DNA of 48,094 nucleotides from a virus (IMGVR_UViG_3300036852_000463:1-48094), one strand, 5' to 3'. Counted from the first letter of the stretch, positions 16,934 to 25,138 are shown. The notes: generated by a model not told the origin, from the sequence alone. Translations and numbers: made by a program.

Positions 16934-18132
16934 CGGCAGCCGCTCGCCCAACAGCTGATCGTGAACCAGCCGCCCGACCCGGCGTAGACCGTCAGGCTCC
17001 CGAAGGGGGTCTTCAGCTGGGCGCTGGTCGCGCCGTCGATCGTCCCGAAGATGTTGATGAACGTGGTGGCGCCCACGCCCCCGCTCTCATCCTTCAACAC
17101 CAGCACCTTGCCCGCGAGACCGGCATGCGAGGGCAGATAGAAGGTCGTCACCGGCGCTGCTTTGCCGTTAATAGTGTCGGTGCCGGTGTTGGTGGTCGTC
17201 AGCGCGACAATGTAATCCGTGACTTTGATGGTGTAGCCGCCAGTCACGGCGCTGACGTTGCCGGCGACATTGGCCCGCGGCACGGTGATGAATTCCGGCA
17301 CGAAGCCCCAGGAGGCCCAGATCGAGACCGTGGCCGCCGAGGTGCCGAGCGTGACGGTCGTTGGCGTGCAGGCCCAGATATTCCCCGTGCGCGGATTGAT
17401 TTGCAGCGTGTAGGGCTGCGAGGCCGCCACGCAGACGCCCGAGGGATCGACCGAGACGAAGGGCGACGCCGTGCTCCCGCTCGACGGACCAGCGAAGACG
17501 ATCGCGCCGCTCGCGTGGGCCGCCGACGCCGTGCCGAGTTGCCCGCGCGTGACGGTGAAGGTCGCGCCCGTCACAAGCGACTGGACACGCACGGCTTCCT
17601 TGTCGAAGTAGAGGACCGATCCAGGGCCGGTCGCCGAGGGCGTGCTGATCCCGGTCGCACTGGCCAAGATGACGGTCGTCGCCGGAGCACCAGGCGCCGG
17701 AGCGGCCAAGGCGGCGGCCAAGGTCGTCTGCGTGACGGTCGTCTGCGCCGAGGCCGACCACGCGCCGAACACCGCGAAAAAGGCAACGAGTAGCAACAGC
17801 ACAAAGAGATTCACACGGCCGTCTTCGGCTGTCGGCGCGGGAACGTGTTCGCGCTTCGCTCGAGGCTTCCGACCGCGCTTCGCGCCCTTGGCTGCCTTCA
17901 CCTTTTTGCCCTTGGCCGCCTTGTGCCGATGGCCTGCCACGGCGACCTCTTCGTCAGGGTCCTGCACGACGACTGGATCGCCGCCGCCCTTCGGCGTGAC
18001 CCACTTCGGATATTCGGTGTGGGCTGGCGCTGGCGGACCGCCCGGCATCCCGGGGGACGCGGCCGACTGGTGCGTATAACGGCCATCGTGCGAATCATCC
18101 GCTTTAGCGGTCTGTCGGGATTCTTCAACCAT
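16930..18132 (-). CDS. Membrane-anchored or surface virion protein
   Basis: This protein of 400 residues has an ATG at 18132 behind an AAGGAGC ribosome-binding site. Residues 1-100 are Pro/Lys/Arg-rich and disordered (YPKWVTPKGGGDPVVVQDPD, then a KGKKVKAAKGAKRGRKPRAK basic run). One hydrophobic helix follows (LFVLLLLVAFFAVFGAWSA, about 108-126). The remainder is Thr/Ala/Gly-rich and beta-like, with a C-terminal domain (TTFYLPSHAGLAGKVLVLKD ... GGWFTISC) of the kind seen at fibre tips. The type II topology (cytoplasmic basic N terminus, external beta domain) is odd for a virion gene sitting between capsid and tail genes. It may instead modify the infected-cell surface together with the adjacent glycosyltransferase pair. 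Confidence 0.6.
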   Translation of the reverse strand: MVEESRQTAKADDSHDGRYTHQSAASPGMPGGPPAPAHTEYPKWVTPKGGGDPVVVQDPDEEVAVAGHRHKAAKGKKVKAAKGAKRGRKPRAKREHVPAPTAEDGRVNLFVLLLLVAFFAVFGAWSASAQTTVTQTTLAAALAAPAPGAPATTVILASATGISTPSATGPGSVLYFDKEAVRVQSLVTGATFTVTRGQLGTASAAHASGAIVFAGPSSGSTASPFVSVDPSGVCVAASQPYTLQINPRTGNIWACTPTTVTLGTSAATVSIWASWGFVPEFITVPRANVAGNVSAVTGGYTIKVTDYIVALTTTNTGTDTINGKAAPVTTFYLPSHAGLAGKVLVLKDESGGVGATTFINIFGTIDGATSAQLKTPFGSLTVYAGSGGWFTISCWASGCR

Positions 18133-18176
18133 CGGTCTCGTGCTCCTTCAGAGGAACGGACAACGGATTGACGGCG

Positions 18177-18770
18177 CTACGACTGTGTCGCCGGCGGCGC
18201 CGGCTCACCGAAGGCATCCGCAATGTTTTGCTTTGCCGCACGCAGACGTGAGGGTCGGCGCTTCTTGCCTTTTCCTCGACGCCGCGGCGCGGCCGATCGT
18301 TCGATGACCTCTTCCTGCCGAGATTCTCCGGATGGCGCCTGGAGAACAGGCTCGCCGCGGAGTTCCGCCAGCCGCAGCATGAGGGCTTCGATTTCCTCTT
18401 CGCGCGACATCTTCTGCTGTGCCGCGACGCGCTTGGCTTCCCGACCCACCGGAATTCGCGGATCGATCGCCATGAAGTCGGCCGGTGATTTGCGCCAGCC
18501 ATCCTCGAGGAATTCGGCTTCCTCTTCGGCATCGAAGACAGTCGTCGTCGCGGCCTGCATCTTCTCCGCCGCGACTTTCTTCAGAAGCGGGTCTGGATTT
18601 TCACACCAAGATTTCTGTGCGTTGACGTATTCCTGGTGGAACAGCATCCGCGGGTAGGACTGCCCGCTCGCCGACATCTCGGCGGCCGGCATCTGCTCGG
18701 CGATGAGTGCCCGCACCCGCGCGAGTTCCTGCGGGTCGAGCACTTTCGTGAGATCGGCGCCACGAGCCAT
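18177..18770 (-). CDS. Head-cluster protein, helical and basic-tailed, unknown function
   Basis: This protein of 197 residues starts at ATG 18770 with an AGGAGG ribosome-binding site that overlaps the capsid gene's end. It is mostly helical and highly charged: residues about 10-50 contain DPQELARVRALIAEQM, residues about 115-140 form a Glu-rich helix (SREEEIEALMLRLAELRGE), and the C-terminal 40 residues are strongly basic (RRRGKGKKRRPSRLRAAK) like a DNA-binding tail. It directly follows the major capsid gene, where head-completion or capsid-associated proteins are usual. No family recognised. Confidence 0.65.
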   Translation of the reverse strand: MARGADLTKVLDPQELARVRALIAEQMPAAEMSASGQSYPRMLFHQEYVNAQKSWCENPDPLLKKVAAEKMQAATTTVFDAEEEAEFLEDGWRKSPADFMAIDPRIPVGREAKRVAAQQKMSREEEIEALMLRLAELRGEPVLQAPSGESRQEEVIERSAAPRRRGKGKKRRPSRLRAAKQNIADAFGEPAPPATQS

Positions 18771-18781
18771 GAATGAGCCTC

Positions 18782-20134
18782 CTACGCTGCGATGACGGTC
18801 GCGAGCTCCTGGCGCAGCACGGCCACGCCATAGAGCACATCCAGCCGCGTGATCAGCTGGCCGCTCATGACATCGTACGCGCGCACGAACAGGATGCTGA
18901 TGCCGAGCTGTTTGTCGCTCAGCCGGCCCGACATATCGACGCCACGCGGCATCGGCAGGTCGGCGGTGACGAGGGTGAACGCGTCCCGGTGGAACGCGAG
19001 ATTCTGCGGCGACTGCGTGTTGGCCGCGCCCACGACGGTGATCGCCGCGCCATCGGCAGGCGAGCTGTCGACCGTCTGGTACTGACCGCTCGGGATGATG
19101 GGCGGCGAAATCAGCACGGCCCCATTGCCCGAGGCATCCGACGAGAACTGCGCCGTGACGACGAAGCGCTGCAGGATGCCGGTCGACTGACGGCTCTGCG
19201 GGTTGACCGAGCGCACGCCGGCGATGGTGAACCGATCGCCGACGTTCAGGCGGACGGCGGCGGCGCTGGTCCAGCCCTTGGTGTTCAGCGAGTTCCCGGT
19301 CTGCCCGGCCAGATTGACGAGCGGCGTGCCGCCCTGCGGCCCGACCGTCATCGTCGAGATGTTCTGGTCCATGTACCAGGTGAAGCCGATCGCGGTCCCC
19401 ATCTGGCCCTTGGCGTACTGCTCGGCGATTGCCGTGGCCTGCTGAAAGAGGCCCTTCAGCGCGTCGATGATGTACGCCTGCGAGAGCGGCGTCAGGACGA
19501 GATGCCGATCGCCGTCCATCGGCGTGGCGCTGTTGTCCAGATCGACGCCTGCGAGGAGATACGTCAGCAGCGCGTTCGGCGTGGTCCCCGGCGTGCCTTC
19601 GACGTTGGCGACCTGAATCGCCAGCGCGTTCACATCGGCGTCCATGCGGTTCGCGATGTTGGCGACGCAGGGCTTCAGAATGCGGTCGCCAAAGTCGTCG
19701 ATCGACAGCAGCAGGTCGGCCTGGGAGACTTCGAGATCGACGCCCGCTTGGGTGGTGAGCGGGACCGGCACCGACGTTTCGGTGATGCCTTCGATCTGCG
19801 CCGCCTGCCCGGTGCGGCCGACCACGCGAATCGGTTTGCGCGCGTTGACGATCTGGCCGACCTTCGCGCCTTCGACGCCAAACTTGTCGTCGTACTGGCG
19901 GTTGACGCACTTGGTCGTCGTCAGGTTGTTTTCGAGCACGCGCATCGACTCGCGCGTGATCAGGGTGCTCGTCAGCAGGACGTTGTCGGCAAAGAGCATC
20001 CCGCCCGGGGCCGCGCTGAAGTGGAATTGCAGCCACGTCACGCCGAGGCCGACCGAGAGCGCAATCGACCACATCAGCAGGGCGTGCCACAGCGGCTCGC
20101 CGGGGTCGCGGAAGCGAAAAGTCGATGGCAACAT
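18782..20134 (-). CDS. P22-type major capsid protein
   Basis: This protein of 450 residues (P22 gp5 is 430) carries several P22_CoatProtein signatures: LLTSTLITRESMRVLENNL near the N terminus, TWYMDQNISTMTVG, LNVGDRFTIAGVRSVNPQSR with LQRFVVTA, AFHRDAFTLVTADLPMP, and RLDVLYGVAVL at the end. It forms the HK97-fold shell with an inserted I-domain. The start at 20134 has a good AGGAG ribosome-binding site and adds 45 residues, including a hydrophobic helix (ALLMWSIALSVGLGVTWL), ahead of the usual family N terminus. An internal ATG at 19999 would give the standard length. It follows the scaffold gene by 14 bases. Confidence 0.95.
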   Translation of the reverse strand: MLPSTFRFRDPGEPLWHALLMWSIALSVGLGVTWLQFHFSAAPGGMLFADNVLLTSTLITRESMRVLENNLTTTKCVNRQYDDKFGVEGAKVGQIVNARKPIRVVGRTGQAAQIEGITETSVPVPLTTQAGVDLEVSQADLLLSIDDFGDRILKPCVANIANRMDADVNALAIQVANVEGTPGTTPNALLTYLLAGVDLDNSATPMDGDRHLVLTPLSQAYIIDALKGLFQQATAIAEQYAKGQMGTAIGFTWYMDQNISTMTVGPQGGTPLVNLAGQTGNSLNTKGWTSAAAVRLNVGDRFTIAGVRSVNPQSRQSTGILQRFVVTAQFSSDASGNGAVLISPPIIPSGQYQTVDSSPADGAAITVVGAANTQSPQNLAFHRDAFTLVTADLPMPRGVDMSGRLSDKQLGISILFVRAYDVMSGQLITRLDVLYGVAVLRQELATVIAA

Positions 20135-20148
20135 GAACAGAACTCCTG

Positions 20149-21327
20149 CTACCGACCGCGGCGTGCGCGAATCTCGGCGTCCCGGCGGCGGTTGTATTCC
20201 GCCTGCGAGATATTCGGGTCGTCAAGTTTCAGCGGGGCCGTGGTCGTGGAGCCACCGAGCGCCGTTCCTTGGGGCTCTGGGGCTCGAGATGGGGGACGAC
20301 TGGCTTGGGTCGCAGGCGGCGTGACGGCGGTCGTCGGGCCGGTCTGCGTGGCGCCGGCCGGGGCATTCGCCGGGGGCTGCGCCCTGATCGCGGCCGCGAT
20401 CGTCCCGAGCTCCACCATTGCGGCGTGTACACTGGGCAGCGCTTGGAGGCGCGCCAGTTCCTCGGGATGACTCGCGAGGTGATACACGATCTCCGGTCCC
20501 TGCTCGGAATCGAGAATGGCCTGCTGAATATCGTCGGCGTAGGGCCGTCCCTTGAACGGGATCGCCATTCCGGCCTGCATCACCTGGTCGTAGTCGGCAT
20601 GTCGAGCTTTCGCGGCGGCCACCCGTTCGTTGTAGGTGGTGAACCGCTGCTGAGCCGCACGAGTGGCGTCCTGGGCGGCGATGCTCGCCCGTTCGGCCGC
20701 GCGCTGATGCGCGAAGGTCTCTTCCGCGTCGAGGGCGGCGTGCTTGCGGTCGTACGCCCGTTCGGCGCGGCGAAATTCAGTGAAATCCTCGAAGTCTTCC
20801 TGCTTCGGCTCAGCCCCGAGCGCGGCGCGCCGGGTCTGAAATTGCGCCGTGATAACCGGCGAGCGGAAGTCTTCGGGAGCGATGGTCGGTTCGGCAGCAG
20901 CCGGCTTCGGCGCGGGCTGGCCAGCGGCGAGTTCGTCGAGGCGGCGTTTCAGCGCATCGCGTTCCGCTTCAAGCGCGAGACGTTGCGCGCGTTCCTCGTT
21001 TTTCTCGCGGGTCAGCTCGTCGATGCGGGGCTGTGCGGCGACCGGCTTGCGTTTCGGGGCGGCGACGAATTTCCCGTCAGGGCCGCGCGCTTGCGTGGAT
21101 GCCTCTTCGCCTACGGCCGTTTCGGTCTCGGTTGCGGGCGGTTCGGCGACGGCTTCTGCGGCAGCAGCCGGAGCGGTGGTCGTCGTGTCAGCTGCGGCGT
21201 CAGCGGCCGGGGCTGCGGGTGATTCGGCGGCGGGAGCTGGCGCGGGATCGACTTTCGGCAGCCCCATTCCCTCGCGGATTTGCTCAGGAGTGTCGCTCGT
21301 CGACTCCATTACCAAATCGTCTGACAT
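20149..21327 (-). CDS. Capsid scaffold protein
   Basis: This protein of 392 residues has scaffold-like composition: residues 1-90 acidic and Ala/Pro-rich, residues 90-140 coiled coil (RIDELTREKNEERAQRLALE), residues 165-300 helical with many Arg and Glu. It ends with a basic segment (AEYNRRRDAEIRARRGR), as in P22 gp8, whose C-terminal helix-turn-helix binds coat. Its location between portal and coat genes is the canonical scaffold position. Upstream is a 47-base gap containing a TTGACAC-N11-GAAAACGA element that may be a late promoter. Confidence 0.85.
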   Translation of the reverse strand: MSDDLVMESTSDTPEQIREGMGLPKVDPAPAPAAESPAAPAADAAADTTTTAPAAAAEAVAEPPATETETAVGEEASTQARGPDGKFVAAPKRKPVAAQPRIDELTREKNEERAQRLALEAERDALKRRLDELAAGQPAPKPAAAEPTIAPEDFRSPVITAQFQTRRAALGAEPKQEDFEDFTEFRRAERAYDRKHAALDAEETFAHQRAAERASIAAQDATRAAQQRFTTYNERVAAAKARHADYDQVMQAGMAIPFKGRPYADDIQQAILDSEQGPEIVYHLASHPEELARLQALPSVHAAMVELGTIAAAIRAQPPANAPAGATQTGPTTAVTPPATQASRPPSRAPEPQGTALGGSTTTAPLKLDDPNISQAEYNRRRDAEIRARRGR

Positions 21328-21335
21328 TCCGAAAA

Positions 21336-21367
21336 TGGTCGTTTTCTTTTTCGAATGGTGTCAAGTG
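21336..21367 (-). promoter_or_regulatory. Candidate late promoter element before scaffold
   Basis: Minus-strand TTGACAC, 11 bases, GAAAACGACC within the 47-base gap before the scaffold start. It matches the element before the head genes at 24313-24337 in both half-sites and spacing. A second TTGACA lies just upstream, overlapping the stop of the preceding gene. Confidence 0.4.
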
Positions 21368-21374
21368 GGCCTTG

Positions 21375-21620
21375 TCAAGTCCTATCTGCTGGAGGCTCGG
21401 TTTCTGGCGGATCCTCGTCCGGTTCTTCAACGGTAAAACCGGCGTCGCCAATGGGAAACTGGATCGACAGCCCGTTGTCGAAGTGCAGCCAGATGTAGGA
21501 CTCGTGGGTCTCTTCCCATTCGTCTTCATCATGCTGGGTGATATCGACGAGCCGGCATCCAATGAACCGGCCGAGCTGTTCGATGTCGCGAATGTTGGCG
21601 TACGTGCCGTCGTCACTCAT
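21375..21620 (-). CDS. Small acidic protein of unknown function
   Basis: This protein of 81 residues starts at ATG 21620, overlapping the stop of the small membrane protein gene by four bases. It is very acidic, with a beta-like core (IEQLGRFIGCRLVDITQHDE, SYIWLHFDNGLSIQFP) and an acidic C-terminal tail (VEEPDEDPPETEPPAD). It lies between portal and scaffold. Nothing identifies its role; an assembly-related function is only suggested by location. Confidence 0.6.
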   Translation of the reverse strand: MSDDGTYANIRDIEQLGRFIGCRLVDITQHDEDEWEETHESYIWLHFDNGLSIQFPIGDAGFTVEEPDEDPPETEPPADRT

Positions 21621-21766
21621 TTCCCGACTGGCAGCAACCGCAGCAGTTCGATGAGGTAGAGAAACAGCACCGCGAGCCAGAGTTCTGCCCTTGGCGGATT
21701 CAACCGCGAGGCGATGAGGAGCAAGAACCCGAGCAGCACGAGCACGCCGATGACCGTGAGTATCAT
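21617..21766 (-). CDS. Small two-helix membrane protein
   Basis: This protein of 49 residues has two predicted membrane helices (ILTVIGVLVLLGFLLLIA and LWLAVLFLYLIELLRLL) separated by a short basic loop (SRLNPPRAE). It overlaps the portal gene's stop and the next gene's start by four bases each, so it is translated in the head cluster. Its size and topology resemble small phage holin-like or superinfection proteins, but there is no direct evidence for either. Confidence 0.6.
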   Translation of the reverse strand: MILTVIGVLVLLGFLLLIASRLNPPRAELWLAVLFLYLIELLRLLPVGK

Positions 21767-24039
21767 GTGGGTCCTCCTCCTTGGGCCGGCTCTTGCGCGG
21801 CGGCAGCGGCCTGCTGTTCCAGCGCATGATCGTGTTCCGCGTCGGCGACAGCGAGCGTCTGAATGTGGTCGATCTGCTGCTGGAACCGCTCGAATTCCGC
21901 TTGAAACGCCGCGATGTCCCGGTCGTTCCCGAGCTTCGCGGCGGCCATCGCGAGCTGGGCCTGGGCCTGAATCATCGCGACTTTCACCTTGGCGTCGGCG
22001 GAAATCTTCTGCGTCTTGATCGTCTCGGCCATCGTCGTCACGGCCGCGTGCGCCTTCTGGACGAGCATCTTGAGCTGCTGATTCTCCGCCTGCATCCGCG
22101 GCAGCGCCGTCTCGGGATCGGCCGGGTCTTGGACCTGTAGCGGCAGCATCATCTTGGCGCGTTTGCTGAGCGCCTGTGCGCTGGGGTTGTCGCTCTGCTC
22201 GAGCACGATGTCGACGCCGATTGCGGCGAGCCCCGGCAGCACTTTGAAGAGTTCGAGGAGCTGCGCGAAATTCTCTTGGCGCTCGGTTTGAAACGAGGGG
22301 CCGGTGCTCACCGTGACTTCGTACTGGCCGACCCCAATATCGAAGACATCGGTCACATCCGCCGGCTTCTCGAAATCCGGTCCTGGCTTGTTCTCCGCCC
22401 CAGCGTGGATGACGACCTGCCGCTTTTTGCCGTCCGGCTCGACGAGGTGAATCAGCCGTGCCGTGTCGTAGATCGCCGGGAACCACTGGAGCAGCGACCG
22501 GCCAATTGATCGCTTGGTCCGCTGGAGATTGTCGAGGTAATTGCTGTTGGCGATGAGGCCCTGCTGCTGGACCGCCGTGATCGCCTTGCCCGACTGCTGC
22601 GGGCCGCGCTCCCCAAGGGACGCTTCAAAGAGCCCCATCACCGCCTTGAGATCCTGGTCGGCTTCCTTCAGCCCGAGGACCATGCCTTGAATTGGCGGCT
22701 CGGCGATGTTGCGCTGGGGCGGGGGAATCAGGTTGCCGTCGACGGTCTTCCCGTCGTAGAGCAGGACCGAGAGCGTCTTGCGGTTGGCTTCCTTCCAGTC
22801 GTCGAGGTACTGGCTGACCTGGCTGGCTTCGGCGAGCCACGGGCTTTTCGGCGTCAGGCCGACTGTCTCGGCGATGCTCGAGGCCCAGAAGTTGTACATC
22901 CGCTGCGGGTCGATCGAGTCGCGCACCATGCCGCGGTAGTCGACCTCGCCGTCCAGATCGTACTCGTCGCCGATGACCGGGAAAATCGGAATGCGGGTGC
23001 CGGGGAGAATGCGGCCAGCGGTCCGGTCGGCGTTCCCCTCGAGGATGTCGACCGCGTTGTGCAGGCACCAGCGCACGACGCGTGTTTCGACTGTCCGTTG
23101 CCGTTTGACGGTGGGCGGCGGGACGGCGGGATTGGCGTAGGCAAACGCCTGCTGCCACTCGCCGAGCTTGTCTTCCCAGATGGCCTGCCCGTTGGTGAGC
23201 TGGAGCAGCACCCGCTCTTCGACCTCGACGTAGAAGTACTCGGCGAGGATGACCTTGCCCTCGGGCATCCAGTCGCTCGCGGAGGAATTCGTTTTGACGA
23301 ATTCGGTCAGGCTGGCATAGGAGGCGATTTCCCCCCAGCGCGACTCGTATTCGTCTTTGCCGAGCGCGCCGATGATGTGCAGGAACCGCGCGTCTCTGGC
23401 GTCGGCTTCCTGAATCGTTGGGTCGCAGTAGACCGACAAGGGGTTGCGGATGCGATCGATCGAACAGACCTGCTCGAACCCCTCATCGTTGGCCCATTTG
23501 GACCGCAGTCGAATCCAGGCGAGCCCAATCCGGCACTGATGGTCAACGGCCGTGTCGTAGGCGACATCGGCATCGCTCTCGACCTCGACGGCGCGCGCCA
23601 ACCCTTGCAGGATGGCGGCGAGCTTCGGCGTTGCCCCCCCGCCTCTCGGGTTGAACTGAATCTGCGAGCGGTTGGCTCGGGCCTGATTGGTTACCTGCCG
23701 GATGAATTGCGGGATGCGGTTGATTTCGAGGCACGGACGCCCTTCCTCGCTGCGGAGGGATTTGTCGGCCGCGTCCCATTGGTTGCCACCCCCGGCGGCA
23801 AACTTCTGGTCGATCCGCATCTTCTCGCGGTTTTTCTGCGAGGCTTGGTCGGAGGTGCGCCAGCGGTCTCGGCTGCGTTGGATGAACTCGCGGACGGCGG
23901 GCGAGGGGCCGCGTGGATTTTGTTCGCTGCCGTCGCTCGTGGCGTAGGCGGATCGGGCCGGCAGCGGCGCCGGCACGCCGTCGCTGTCCGAGCCGAAATA
24001 GGCTCGACCCGTCGGAAGTTCGACGACGGACGCGGCCAT
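21763..24039 (-). CDS. P22-type portal protein
   Basis: This protein of 758 residues (P22 gp1 is 725) matches the P22 portal family: an N-terminal helical block (REFIQRSRDRWRTSDQASQK, KFAAGGGNQWD), then PCLEINRIPQFIRQVTNQAR, the Cys-containing wing segment, and a long C-terminal helical barrel ending in Gln/Ala-rich sequence (HALEQQAAAAAQEPAQGG). Portals form the dodecameric ring for packaging and tail docking. Residues 11-18 read GRAYFGSD, the same short motif found near the ends of several unrelated proteins in this window. A small membrane protein gene follows with a four-base overlap. Confidence 0.95.
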   Translation of the reverse strand: MAASVVELPTGRAYFGSDSDGVPAPLPARSAYATSDGSEQNPRGPSPAVREFIQRSRDRWRTSDQASQKNREKMRIDQKFAAGGGNQWDAADKSLRSEEGRPCLEINRIPQFIRQVTNQARANRSQIQFNPRGGGATPKLAAILQGLARAVEVESDADVAYDTAVDHQCRIGLAWIRLRSKWANDEGFEQVCSIDRIRNPLSVYCDPTIQEADARDARFLHIIGALGKDEYESRWGEIASYASLTEFVKTNSSASDWMPEGKVILAEYFYVEVEERVLLQLTNGQAIWEDKLGEWQQAFAYANPAVPPPTVKRQRTVETRVVRWCLHNAVDILEGNADRTAGRILPGTRIPIFPVIGDEYDLDGEVDYRGMVRDSIDPQRMYNFWASSIAETVGLTPKSPWLAEASQVSQYLDDWKEANRKTLSVLLYDGKTVDGNLIPPPQRNIAEPPIQGMVLGLKEADQDLKAVMGLFEASLGERGPQQSGKAITAVQQQGLIANSNYLDNLQRTKRSIGRSLLQWFPAIYDTARLIHLVEPDGKKRQVVIHAGAENKPGPDFEKPADVTDVFDIGVGQYEVTVSTGPSFQTERQENFAQLLELFKVLPGLAAIGVDIVLEQSDNPSAQALSKRAKMMLPLQVQDPADPETALPRMQAENQQLKMLVQKAHAAVTTMAETIKTQKISADAKVKVAMIQAQAQLAMAAAKLGNDRDIAAFQAEFERFQQQIDHIQTLAVADAEHDHALEQQAAAAAQEPAQGGGPT

Positions 24040-24042
24040 GAA

Positions 24043-24285
24043 CTAGCCGACGCGCTTTGACTTTTTCGCAGTATCGGGGCGACCGCCGGCCAGTCGACCG
24101 ATGGCTTTTACGTCGGAGGTCCCGCCCATCGACGGGGATTTGCCCTTCGGCCCGGGATCGGTGAACGATGCGCTCCCGCCGGCTTCACTCGTCATGCTCG
24201 GCGCGTCGCTCTTGCGGTTGCGGGCGGCGTGTTCGTTGTCGATTGCGGTGAACTGGCGCTCGTAGGAGGCGGAATTTTTCGCCAT
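24043..24285 (-). CDS. Small basic protein upstream of portal, unknown
   Basis: This protein of 80 residues is Ser/Gly/Lys-rich and probably disordered (KSDAPSMTSEAGGSASFTDP, C-terminal DTAKKSKRVG). It starts at ATG 24285 after an AGGAG site and ends three bases before the portal start. It is the first gene after the tRNA and a TTGACAC-N11-GAAAACGA element, so it may lead the head transcription unit. No family recognised. Confidence 0.6.
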   Translation of the reverse strand: MAKNSASYERQFTAIDNEHAARNRKSDAPSMTSEAGGSASFTDPGPKGKSPSMGGTSDVKAIGRLAGGRPDTAKKSKRVG

Positions 24286-24343
24286 GGAGATGCACGCTCC
24301 TCAGCCAAGAGGATCGTTTTCTCCGACGGCGAGTGTCAACTGC
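24286..24343 (-). promoter_or_regulatory. Gap with candidate late promoter element
   Basis: This 58-base gap separates the tRNA from the head genes. On the minus strand it contains TTGACAC, 11 bases, then GAAAACGATC (24313-24337). The same bipartite arrangement with identical spacing occurs before the scaffold gene (21336-21367), and a slightly degenerate copy lies at 9993-10020. The first part is a perfect sigma70 -35 box, but no TATAAT follows at the usual distance, so a phage-specific or host alternative recognition is possible. Confidence 0.4.
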
Positions 24344-24418
24344 TGGTAGCGCCGAGGGGAGTCGAACCCCTGTTGTCCGGTTGAAAGCCGGATATCCTAA
24401 CCATTGAATGACGGCGCC
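24344..24418 (-). tRNA. tRNA-Glu (anticodon UUC)
   Basis: The minus strand folds as a standard tRNA: acceptor GGCGCCG paired with CGGCGCT (one G-U), anticodon stem TCCGG/CCGGA with loop CTTTCAA giving anticodon UUC, and T-arm GGGG-TTCGACT-CCCC. The discriminator A and CCA are encoded (24344-24346 is the CCA complement). It sits between a small accessory gene and the head genes, inside the leftward operon. Phage tRNAs usually supplement codon supply during infection. Confidence 0.93.
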
Positions 24419-24422
24419 GAAT

Positions 24423-24635
24423 TCAACGTTCAGGGAGGGGCGCGATCCGCAGCTCCACATGCGGCTGGAGCGCCTTCATCTCGCGCACGAACTCTTCCGC
24501 CTGGTCGTAGCTCGCGAATTTGAACCTTCGGTATTTCGTGACCATGAGCGGCACCCACTCGCGCTCTTCGGCGCGGAGAGCCGCGCTCAAGAGTTCGATG
24601 CCGAATTCGGGGAGGCGATCGACAACCGTTTTCAC
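24423..24635 (-). CDS. Small protein with RRM/ferredoxin-like pattern, unknown
   Basis: This protein of 70 residues uses a GTG start at 24635 that overlaps the preceding stop (GTGA). The alternating helix/strand pattern (VVDRLPEFGIELLSAALRAE, MVTKYRRFKFASYDQAEEFV, HVELRIAPLP) looks like a small alpha/beta domain. It ends five bases before the tRNA. Function unknown. Confidence 0.6.
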   Translation of the reverse strand: MKTVVDRLPEFGIELLSAALRAEEREWVPLMVTKYRRFKFASYDQAEEFVREMKALQPHVELRIAPLPER

Positions 24636-24922
24636 GGAGAAAGCCTTATACCGATGACTCGCCCGTCGTCGACGACCTTTCCAGTAACGACGAACCGCTG
24701 CAATTCGTTCTTGCGAGCACGAGGATTCGTGGCGAAATAGCCGGCAATGGTGAATACGTCGCCCACCTGAAAATCTGCGAGCGTTGCGATTCGTGGAGGC
24801 GGAGGCAGGAAGATCGTTTTCTCGCCAGGCAACCACAGCAGACGGTCCAAGTCGAGCGTCGGCGCAAGGGCCACTCCGGCGGCCGTGCCACCGAGCCAAC
24901 GAAGAAAACCTCGTCGATTCAC
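24632..24922 (-). CDS. Small Tat-signal protein carrying a capsid-like FTIAG module
   Basis: This protein of 96 residues uses a GTG start at 24922, overlapping the preceding stop (GTGA). The N terminus is a textbook twin-arginine signal (NRRGFLRWLGGTAAGVALAP). The C-terminal half (VGDVFTIAGYFATNPRARKN, LQRFVVTG) closely matches a segment of the major capsid protein in this genome (VGDRFTIAGVRSVNPQSRQS, LQRFVVTA). The combination is strange: a capsid fragment apparently directed for folded export. The Tat prediction is by motif; the similarity to capsid is visible directly. Confidence 0.65.
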   Translation of the reverse strand: MNRRGFLRWLGGTAAGVALAPTLDLDRLLWLPGEKTIFLPPPPRIATLADFQVGDVFTIAGYFATNPRARKNELQRFVVTGKVVDDGRVIGIRLSP

Positions 24923-25137
24923 TGCGTGCTTCTCACGAAAAACGGCGTCACGTCGCCGAGCCTCACCGGCCACATATCCGTGGCGGTCGCGGTGCAGTCA
25001 GAGCAGAGCCCGATCGGCAGACCGCGGGCGCGGGCGCGCTCGGCAATCAGCGCCGCGTAGTCCAAGTCCGGCCGGGCGAACCGGTGATGGCAGTGGGGAC
25101 AGTCCCACCAAGTGAAATGATGCGGAGGCCCGTGCAC
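24919..25137 (-). CDS. Small zinc-ribbon protein
   Basis: This protein of 72 residues uses a GTG start at 25137, directly behind the stop of the upstream gene. Two Cys pairs (WWDCPHCHHRF and GLCSDCTAT) spaced by about 30 residues form a likely zinc ribbon. Such small proteins often bind nucleic acid or modify host factors. It overlaps the Tat-signal gene by four bases. Function unknown. Confidence 0.6.
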   Translation of the reverse strand: MHGPPHHFTWWDCPHCHHRFARPDLDYAALIAERARARGLPIGLCSDCTATATDMWPVRLGDVTPFFVRSTQ

Positions 25138-25138
25138 C

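Noticed and set aside
18177-20225. Leftward open frame of 682 residues spanning the capsid region
   Set aside because: Only the last 197 residues (from ATG 18770) look like a protein; the rest is an out-of-frame reading of the capsid gene.
18773-20470. Rightward open frame of 565 residues
   Set aside because: Antisense to the major capsid and scaffold genes; Arg/Asp/His-rich with no domain, while the minus strand encodes a clear P22-type coat.
22687-24060. Rightward open frame of 457 residues
   Set aside because: Antisense to the portal gene; no ribosome-binding site or domain.
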